Assembly: GCA_003427395.1 (NCBI GenBank)
Contig: BFEA01000044.1
Location: 3,056,505-3,090,536 of the forward strand
Origin: Chara braunii
Lineage: Eukaryota > Streptophyta > Charophyceae > Charales > Characeae
Direction of reading: 5' to 3'
DNA: 34,032 nt
Shown here in pieces: positions 27,960 to 34,032 of this stretch. How positions within the stretch are numbered: the first letter of the stretch is position 1; every line of letters begins with the position of its first letter. Both the position numbers and the translations under genes were made by a program. The notes below the pieces were generated by a model. That model searched no databases and had not been told where the DNA came from. It was given only the letters and a program-made list of their open reading frames with translations.

Positions 27960-28167
27960 AGGTTGCAGTCGCCTCTACAGGGACTTCAGACTTAGACAAG
28001 AAGATAGAAGCGCGCGTTGAGAAGGCACCTTCCTGTTCGAAGCAGAGACTGTAGTAGGCCCCCACCTAGCTAGCTGTTCAAAGGTTGCTTGTGCTAGGAC
28101 CTCTCTAGGTGGTTCCCCCGCAAGCATTGGTGATGAACTTATCACTCGTCGTCGCACTTGGGCCGAA
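27960..28167 (+). other. Gag-protease gap, no clear frame
   Basis: About 200 bp of element B between the zinc-knuckle end and the protease frame. Probably the decayed linker; too many stops to read. Confidence 0.4.
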
Positions 28168-28605
28168 ATGAAGAAGAAGTCGAAGGGGCATCTAATAATA
28201 GCAAATGTAGAAGTGTGCAGAGAAAGGATAAGCGCGTTAGTAGACAATGAGTTGACGTGCAGTTATATTAGTAGAAGAGGGTTGCAGAAGATGCACCTAG
28301 GAATGAAGGTGAAAAAACTCGATGACCCGGTCATTAGTAAATTGATCGATGATAGAGAGATGATAGTATGCGAGTATGTTGAAGGGGTCAAAGCATGCTT
28401 CTGGTTGGAGGCAGGGGGCAAAGTAAAGAAAGTTTTGCACTCCCTGATACTCTTAGTGGAGGATAGCCTTCCTTTTGACATGATATTAGGAACAGACTGG
28501 GGCAGCGTCGCGTATGCTGATGTTAACATGGGCGAGCATGAGTGCTGGCTGCCCAGTCCCACAGGTGAGAAAAAAATTTGTGCTTGTTTCATGGATCTGA
28601 CGTAG
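28168..28605 (+). pseudogene. Element B: retropepsin-like protease, active site lost
   Basis: 146 codons. The segment ISALVDNELTCSYISRRGLQ aligns with the protease loop (A)LVDTGATxSYI. The catalytic DTG reads DNE, so the Asp stays but the Thr-Gly that shape the active site are gone. The C-terminal motif LPFDMILGTDWGSVAYADVN matches the family pattern (xxDxILGMDWL). The enzyme would cut Gag-Pol, but it should be inactive as it stands. The frame is otherwise open. Confidence 0.8.
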
Positions 28606-29609
28606 AAAGTAGTTTGTCCCTTTGTTGTATGAGTGCCCTTGCGTTCTCCAGGCATGTGGTGGAGAATGACCTCGCCGCACAAGTGTTTGTTGCCTATGTG
28701 AGGCCGGTTAGTGAAGGGAAAAAGGAAGAAGTGCCCATACCGCCCGAAGTGCAAAGTCTGTTAGACGAGTTCTCTGATGTGGGAAAGCCCCCAGGTGGAG
28801 TTGTGGAAAGGGAGACCAAGCACAAGATAGACATAGAACCCGGTAGCCGGATTCCCAAGGGCCCCATCTATCGTATGTCTCCTAAGGAGCTCTGTGAATT
28901 ATGCAAACGGTTGGATGAGTTGATGGAGAAAGGGTGGATTAAGCCAAGTTCTTCGCCATATGGTGCACCTGTCTTGTTCGTGCTGAAGAAAGTAGGCAAT
29001 CTGCGTATATGTATAGATTATCAGGGACTCAATGCGATTACCGTTAAGAATGCTGAGCCATTAACGCCGATAGACGACCTTCTGGATAGAGTGCAAGGTT
29101 GCAAATTTTTTTTTTCTTGAAGATAGACTTGAAGTCGGGTTACCATCAGATTGAGGTGTTGCTCGAGGATCAACATAAGACCACCTTTAGAACTCGATAT
29201 GACCACTACGAGTTTGTGGTTATGCCATTTGGGTTGACTAACGCTCCTGCTACCTTCCAGTGATGCATGAATGAACTCTTCCGCGATTGGTTAGATAAAT
29301 TTGTTGTTGTATATTTGAATGACATTTTGATCTTTAGCAAGTCGTTAGAGGAACACCAACAACACTTACGTTTAGTGCTAAGTTGCGCGATGCACAATCT
29401 AAGTTGAACCCAAAGAAATGTGAATGGGCCAAGCATCAGGTTTATACTTGGGATATGTGTTAGATGGAGATGGAATTAAGCCGGGAGACGTCAAAATAGC
29501 AGCCATAAGGGATTGCCCGACATGTACTTTGACAAAACCGCGATCGTTCCTTGGTCTGGCCAACTGTTACGGCAAGTTCGTATGAAAATTTACTGTAATA
29601 GCTGCTCCG
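28606..29609 (+). pseudogene. Element B: reverse transcriptase, frameshifted, YLND in the catalytic box
   Basis: The open frame to 29120 has the RT entry: VQSLLDEFSDVGKPPGG, then HKIDIEPGSRIPKGPIYRMS, then KPSSSPYGAPVLFVLKK and RICIDYQGLNAITVKN. A T10 run at 29106-29115 shifts the frame. Downstream: [14 protein letters not shown] (motif A, Asp present), [27 protein letters not shown], a TGA near 29263, then [14 protein letters not shown]. The catalytic YxDD reads YLND (29312-29323), so one of the two metal-binding Asp is Asn. A frameshift in the next 100 bp and a stop follow. The domain is clear but dead. Confidence 0.88.
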
Positions 29610-30065
29610 TTGTGTAGGCTGTTAAGGAAAGAGGCAGTCTGGAAATGGGATAAAGACTGTACTTCAGCCTTTAAGCATCTGAAAAATTGCTTGATAGGGT
29701 ACCCGGTTCTGAAGATCGCTGATCCATCCTTGCCGTTTATCATTAACACCGATGCTAGTCAATACGAGATAGGTGATGTACTCCAACAGAATGATGGAAA
29801 TGGGTGCAAACCTGTTGAGTTCATGTCCTGTAGACTACCTAGTGAGAATGTCGCCGCTTCTACGTATGAGAGAGAGCTGTTTGCCCTTAGAGAAGCCTTG
29901 AGTCATTTGCGACACTACCTCCTAGGTCGACATTTCAAAGTGTATTCAGACCATGAGACACTTCGGCGGCTGAAGACCCAAGCTAGAACGACACCTAAGT
30001 TGACGAGCTGGGCTGGGGAGATTGATCAGTTTGATTTCGAACTGAAGCCAGTCAAAGGGAAGTAA
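29610..30065 (+). pseudogene. Element B: RT end and RNase H
   Basis: 151 codons, open. It begins in the RT connection (CRLLRKEAVWKWDKDCTSAF), then RNase H: FIINTDASQYEIGDVLQQND (first catalytic Asp in TDAS), the ERELFALREALSHLRHYLLG region (Glu) and FKVYSDHETLRRL (Asp in YSD). The end reads PVKGK and then TAA, followed in frame by a decayed form of the usual NVVADALSRR. The catalytic residues are kept although neighbours have changed (GDVL for GAVL). Confidence 0.88.
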
Positions 30066-30407
30066 ATCGTTGTTGCTGGTGCGTTTAGTAGGCGAGCAAA
30101 TTTCTTCAGTGCCATGTAACATTCTTAGATGTGGGCGCTGAATTACAAGAGAAGATTAGGTCCAGCTACACTAGTGATCAAGTCTATAGTCAGTTGATTG
30201 GCAAGGTGCAGACAACACCACACGGAGTTCCGAATTATAGAGTGACCCAGACACTGCTGTTTGAGAAGACAGATGTGCACGACAAATTGTGCATCCCAAA
30301 CAGTGAAGAGATTCGTAGTCTAATCCTAGGGGAATGTCACGACACCGAGGGACACTTCGGTTGGAGGAAAATGTACGCTAACCTCCTACGTTTCTATACA
30401 TGGGCTG

Positions 30408-30463
30408 GGATGAAACATGACTGTATGTCAGCGGAGGATGAAACATGACTGTATGTCAGCGGA
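30408..30463 (+). repeat. 28-bp tandem duplication in integrase
   Basis: GGATGAAACATGACTGTATG plus TCAGCGGA present twice without mismatch. 28 is not a multiple of three, so the frame is lost. Confidence 0.95.
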
Positions 30464-30925
30464 ACAAGAGTTCCACACAGCCTCCCCTTGGCTTACTTAG
30501 ACCATTGCCTATACCGTCGGATCCCGGAGACTCGGTGTTTACAGACTTTATGGACACTAAGGTGAGCAGTAGGAACGGGAAGAGCCAAGTTATGGTGATA
30601 GTGGACAGATTTAGCAAGTTTGCTGTTTTTGTGCCACTCCCTGCTGAAGCCAGGACAGACTTAGTAATTCGAGATTTCCTTAATCATTTGGTGAAAGACT
30701 ACAGCCATCCCTTGACTATTGTAAGTGATAGGGGTACGAGATTCACGGGCGAGCACTGGCAACAGCTCATGAATGTCGATGGGTCCAAACTGACTATCTC
30801 CTCAGGCAGACATCCTGAGACAAATGGACAGACCGAGCATATGAACAAAGTGTTGCAGCAGGTGCTGTGTATGTACATCCGACCAGATCAGATTGTCTGG
30901 GATGAACATCTAGCTAAGGTAGCTA

Positions 30926-30951
30926 GTGCCTATAACAAGTGCCTATAACAA
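30926..30951 (+). repeat. 13-bp tandem duplication in integrase
   Basis: GTGCCTATAACAA twice, exact, giving a frameshift between the catalytic core and the C-terminal domain. Confidence 0.95.
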
Positions 30952-31393
30952 TTCTGTGCATTTGGCTACAGCACGAATGCCCATGGAACTACATTTAGGT
31001 TGGCGTCCACGTAGGCCTATCGATTGTCTTAACCCTGATCAAGTGCAAAGACTTCCACCAGAGAGTAGAGAGTTTGCTGTGCAGTATCAAAAAGACAGAG
31101 AAAAAGTAATAGAAAACATAGCGAAAGCACAACTTCAGATGATAAAGCAAGCCAATAAGCACCGCAGACCGTCGCAGTTTGCTGTAGGGGATTTGGTCTG
31201 GGTTAAGTCCAGAGAGTTTCTTCCATTGGAGAACACCTCGCAGAAGTTATTGCCTGCGTATAGGGGACCATGCCATATTCTCGACGTCATTGGTGATGTG
31301 GATGTTCCTTCCTATGTTGTTGAGACTCCTCAGCATTTGACACACTTACCCGGTGTTTCATTCTTCCAAGTTACTCCCTTGTGTCAGCAATGA

Positions 31394-31655
31394 GCTATTT
31401 CCATCTCGCAGATCTATGATTCCTTCCGATATGGATGGCAAGTATGACGTCAACCGCATTGTTGTTGAGGATGTCTATAGATCCGGACGCAGGGGTACGC
31501 CCCAGCGGCAGTATAAAGTCAGATTCGCTTATCAAGAGCCTTCTGAAGATCGCTGCTTTACTAGGGATGAGCTAATTGAAACAGCACTGCACATAGTGTC
31601 TTACTATGAGAGAGCTAGGCAAGGAATCAACATAGTTGATAGACGACGATTGTAA
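31394..31655 (+). pseudogene. Element B: chromodomain-like C-terminus
   Basis: After the integrase stop the frame from 31353 continues with MIPSDMDGKYDVNRIVVEDV, then RRGTPQRQYKVRFAYQEPSE and DRCFTRDELIETALHIVSYY. The spacing Y-x-V-xx-I, then R-x-YKVRF, then W/C-F-xxDEL fits the beta strands and helix of a chromodomain, which in chromoviruses guides integration to marked chromatin. The aromatic-cage residues are not obvious, so the call is tentative. The stop is at 31653-31655, 36 bp before the 3' LTR. Confidence 0.55.
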
Positions 31656-31691
31656 CTTTCTCGGAGGACCGCAAAATTAGGCCGGCGAGAG

Positions 31692-32335
31692 TGAAAGGCA
31701 TTCCGCGATGCAGACACCAAATTTGAATTTCAGGGTCAAGGTCTCAACCCAAGGGAGGCCAAGTTGGCCAGTTCAGAAAGGTCACAGTCGGGTACCTTTA
31801 GGAATTAAGTCCAACAGGCACCCGGTAACATTCTGTAAGCAAAAGTCACGTCTCATATTGAGAAGCCATGTCCCACAGGCAAAGGACACTTCTCCAGGCA
31901 AAAGTCGTGTCCCAGAGGCAAGAGTCACAACCCACAGTCAAAAGTCATGTTCCACGGATGAAAAGTCGTGACTCACAGACTCAAGCAGCAACACATGAAT
32001 GAAAATTCGGGAAAAGTATCAGGCCTTGACATTCTGAAGCAAGCAGGCCGTGGGCATGTGGTACCGGGTCCAAGTGAAGCCAAAGGAAGCAGAGGCGGGG
32101 ACGAGGTGAGGCTCAGTCCAAGTCAATGTAAGGACTGGCGAGCCACATTTCGGGGAGATTGCTCATTCCTGAGAAGTGTGGAAGTGCTGCTGAAGCGCTT
32201 GTGCGCTATCTGCGAGTAGCATGCGCACGAGAGTCCTGCTGGGCATCGCTGCACTGAGAGGGAAGGCAGTAATAGCCGCATAATTTAGTAGTAGGGATAA
32301 AGCTGAGTAGCAGCACTTCAGAGTCAAGATTCTCA

Positions 32336-32402
<67 letters not shown>

Positions 32403-32685
32403 CATGCAGAAGACTAGGAGGGACAGAGAGAGAGAGAGAAGACAGAGAGAAAGAAAGAGAGAGTGAGCCAGGTAGAGAGAAGAGTCACCTACCTTAGATG
32501 AGCGTGCTGGTATTGAGTTGCTGAATTCTGCGCTGTTGAGTGCGTGGTGACTGGATCTACGAAACTGTTTAATGTGATAATTTGTTGGAATTTCTAAGCT
32601 GCGAATCTCTGGACTCCAGTGTGGATTTCGTGTGATCCCTCAATGTGTGTGTGTGTGTTCTCAATGTGTCGAGCAGTGAGGCTCA
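31692..32685 (+). repeat. 3' LTR of element B
   Basis: 994 bp, TG...CA, aligned with 23336-24274. It differs by small indels: missing about 30 bp after CACCCGGTAACATT, a longer GA-rich tract with extra sequence (32337-32500), and TGTA in place of TATA at 32127-32132. A purine-rich stretch GGCCGGCGAGAG directly before it could be the polypurine tract. Confidence 0.88.
32337..32465. repeat. (GA)n compound tract in the 3' LTR
   Basis: About 32 GA units to 32400, a spacer, then further GAGAGA/GAAA words. Longer than the 5' LTR counterpart. Confidence 0.9.
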
Positions 32686-33092
32686 ATGCAGAAGTGCAAG
32701 ACTTGCTGAAATACCGAACAAGAGGTGGAGAGAGATGAAGACTAGAAAAGAAAGGAAAGAATCAAAGAAGAAGAAGAATTACACAAGTTATGCCAATGTC
32801 TTCTCCCTCATTCTTCCTCCTCATCCCTCTTCTCCTTTCTTACTCCTGCTCCTGTCTCTTATACACATCTAGATGTGTATAAGAGACAGGTGTGTGTGTT
32901 CTCAATGTGTCGAGCAGTGAGGCTCAATGCAGAAGTGCAAGACTTGCTGAAATACCGAACAAGAGGTGGAGAGAGATGAAGACTAGAAAAGAAAGGAAAG
33001 AATCAAAGAAGAAGAAGAATTACACAAGTTATGCCAATGTCTTCTCCCTCATTCTTCCTCCTCATCCCTCTTCTCCTTTCTTACTCCTGCTC
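32649..33092 (+). repeat. 203-bp direct duplication around a Tn5 mosaic-end junction
   Basis: 32649-32851 and 32890-33092 are essentially identical (offset 241). The first copy includes the last bases of the 3' LTR. The copies are separated only by the 38-bp palindrome of two Tn5 mosaic ends. This is the structure left when a mate-pair junction read is built into an assembly. Confidence 0.93.
32852..32889. other. Nextera/Tn5 mosaic-end junction adapter (assembly artefact)
   Basis: CTGTCTCTTATACACATCT followed directly by its reverse complement AGATGTGTATAAGAGACAG: the 19-bp Tn5 mosaic end twice, tail to tail, exactly as in a Nextera mate-pair circularisation junction. No base deviates from the engineered end. 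A natural Tn5 in an algal genome is not a plausible alternative, as no IS50 sequence is present. Confidence 0.97.
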
Positions 33093-33292
33093 CTCTTAAT
33101 ATAATCAATTAAATACAACAACAAATGAATGACTGAACAGAAATCATGTCCGAGTGTTCCCCCTTACTGCCAGCAACTCAAGAAACCATTTCTAAGCCCT
33201 AACCTCACTTCTCCCCGCTTTTTAGCATCTAGGGCTATGGTGGAACGTCTGTACTCTTACGGATGTTCAAAGGACAATGCAAACACTTCAGT

Positions 33293-33404
33293 GCTACCTT
33301 CTTCCCCGGAATACAACGTACGGTCGTTATAGCTGTATTTGGGGTATCTTTCAGTCTAAATACAGCTATAATGACCGTATGTTGTATTCGGGGGACGAAG
33401 GTAG
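33293..33404. repeat. Long near-perfect hairpin (47-bp arms, 17-base loop)
   Basis: Left arm 33293-33340 (ends CGTTATAGCTGTATTT), loop 33341-33357, right arm 33358-33404 (starts AAATACAGCTATAATG). About nine of ten positions pair. Size and shape fit a snap-back MITE remnant or a miRNA-like foldback. No TIR/TSD pair and no coding frame. Confidence 0.88.
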
Positions 33405-34032
33405 TCGCATCTCCTGCGGCCATAGCCACACTCTCAGATGATGTCCAAGACCGACGAGGACACACACTGGGGCCAGCGCCAACCAAGGAAGTGAAGATGA
33501 TGGTCAATGATAGCCAAGGTGAATCTTTCTATGTTGGCTCCTCTCTCTGGCCCTCGTCCTCACCTCCTACTCCCGTCTACTGACCTTCTCCTTCCTCTGG
33601 CATGGGGTGCTTCACCCTCTTCCACCATGGCCAACGACTCCTCCACCATAGCCAAGGAGGTCTTCTTCCTCGCCCTTCATCTCCAAAGCTCTTCCGGGAC
33701 TCCCCCCAACTTCCCCCTCTGGGCGGAGCAGCAGCATGACTGCCGGGTAAAATACCGCTCCACTCATTCTGCCTGAATGATATATTCTCCTATCATGGCC
33801 TCTGTAATGACCCGTCAAAACACAGACTGAGAACACTGCTGATTTCTGAAGTTCTGCCGATGGAATGGATGCCTTGCTGAGATTCCCGCATTCTGCTGTG
33901 TTTCTAAGTCTGTCTGTGTGTTCGTGCTTGTGACCTGCATGCCTGTCTGAGTGCTTGTTGGTATGAGTGTGTGTGGGACCCGCAAGGGTACTTGCTTGTT
34001 TGGTAGGCCCGTAGGGCCGGTACTTACCTGTG
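33405..34032. other. No gene seen
   Basis: CT-rich then TG-rich DNA with short open frames that overlap on both strands and carry no domain. Confidence 0.45.

Larger units (their letters stand above)
30131..31393 (+). pseudogene. Element B: integrase, split into three frames by short tandem duplications
   Basis: Frame 1 (30131-30448) holds the HHCC zinc finger start (ECHDTEGHFGWRKMYANLLR); a 28-bp tandem duplication (30408-30463) changes the frame before the CC pair. Frame 2 (30445-30948) starts VCQRNKSS and holds the catalytic core: VFTDFMDT, IVSDRGTRFTGEHWQQL and ETNGQTEHMNKVLQ. The spacing between second Asp and Glu is 35 residues, so D,D-35-E is intact. A 13-bp tandem duplication (GTGCCTATAACAA, 30926-30951) shifts to frame 3 (AYNNSVHLATARMPMELHLG, then KLLPAYRGPCHILDVIGDVD), the C-terminal DNA-binding part. 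Integrase inserts the cDNA; here it is interrupted twice by very recent-looking duplications. Confidence 0.9.
23336..32685 (+). mobile_element. Ty3/gypsy-type LTR retrotransposon B, degenerate, both LTRs present
   Basis: A 9.35-kb element on the plus strand: 5' LTR 23336-24274, iMet-like PBS at 24282, gag (25044-27959) with CCHC knuckle, protease (28168), RT, RNase H (29610), integrase (30131-31393), a chromodomain-like tail (to 31655) and 3' LTR 31692-32685. The order PR-RT-RH-IN is that of Ty3/gypsy; the tail suggests the chromovirus branch. LTRs start TG and end CA. The five bases flanking each side (GAAAT and ATGCA) do not match, so no target-site duplication is seen. Stops, frameshifts, small tandem duplications and changed catalytic residues make autonomous movement unlikely. 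Confidence 0.92.

Noticed and set aside
32852-32889. A natural Tn5/IS50 insertion
   Set aside because: Only the engineered 19-bp mosaic ends are present, tail to tail, with no transposase or IS50 body and with a duplicated flank; a library junction explains all of it.
32645-33104. Two near-identical small genes
   Set aside because: Both arise from the artefactual duplication around the adapter and from GTG starts in a TG tract.

Overview
The window looks like nuclear DNA of a streptophyte green alga, possibly a charophyte of the Chara type (inference). Four things point there: a plant-type FAS1 (CAF-1 large subunit) gene; plant-style Ty3/gypsy retrotransposons, one with a tRNA-Asp primer-binding site; organelle-derived fragments that include plastid chlN (absent from flowering-plant plastids) together with ndhA, ndhI, psaB, psbA and atpA, plus mitochondrial-type sdh3 and trnP; and no bacterial-style gene packing. 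Nearly everything except FAS1 is a decayed mobile element, a repeat or an organelle insertion.

Layout. (1) About 1-5490, minus strand: a degenerate Ty3/gypsy element (element A), read right to left as LTR edge, tRNA-Asp PBS, gag with CCHC knuckle, acidic spacer, protease, reverse transcriptase and RNase H, running off the left edge before integrase. (2) About 5490-11800: gene-free, hairpin-rich repeat DNA, at least partly the 5' LTR of element A. It holds a diverged 0.2-kb duplication, three 25-bp repeats 85 bp apart, an array of six palindromes with a shared core and different but self-complementary arms, and A-rich tracts. (3) About 12036-14131: a mosaic of organelle DNA (plastid rrn16, atpA, ndhA, ndhI, psbA, a tRNA-like piece, mitochondrial-type trnP and sdh3, plastid chlN and psaB). 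It lies between two minus-strand coding remnants (11806-12040 and 14134-15153) that may be the two halves of one disrupted nuclear repeat gene. (4) 15955-16344: a fold-back MITE. (5) 18077-21520, plus strand: the one apparently intact gene, a CAF-1 p150/FAS1 homologue with a hendecad KER helix, a conserved CAF1A acidic domain and a C-terminal PCNA-binding-like motif, but no visible winged-helix domain. (6) 23336-32685, plus strand: an LTR-bounded degenerate Ty3/gypsy element (element B) with gag, mutated protease and RT, RNase H, an integrase with D,D-35-E, and a chromodomain-like tail. (7) 32649-33092: a 203-bp direct duplication around a perfect 38-bp Tn5/Nextera mosaic-end junction, which is almost certainly a library artefact in the assembly. 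(8) 33293-33404: a long near-perfect hairpin.

Only FAS1 looks like a functional host gene. It would deposit H3-H4 behind the replication fork with the other CAF-1 subunits. The retroelement frames are broken by stops, frameshifts and short tandem duplications, so neither element looks autonomous as assembled.
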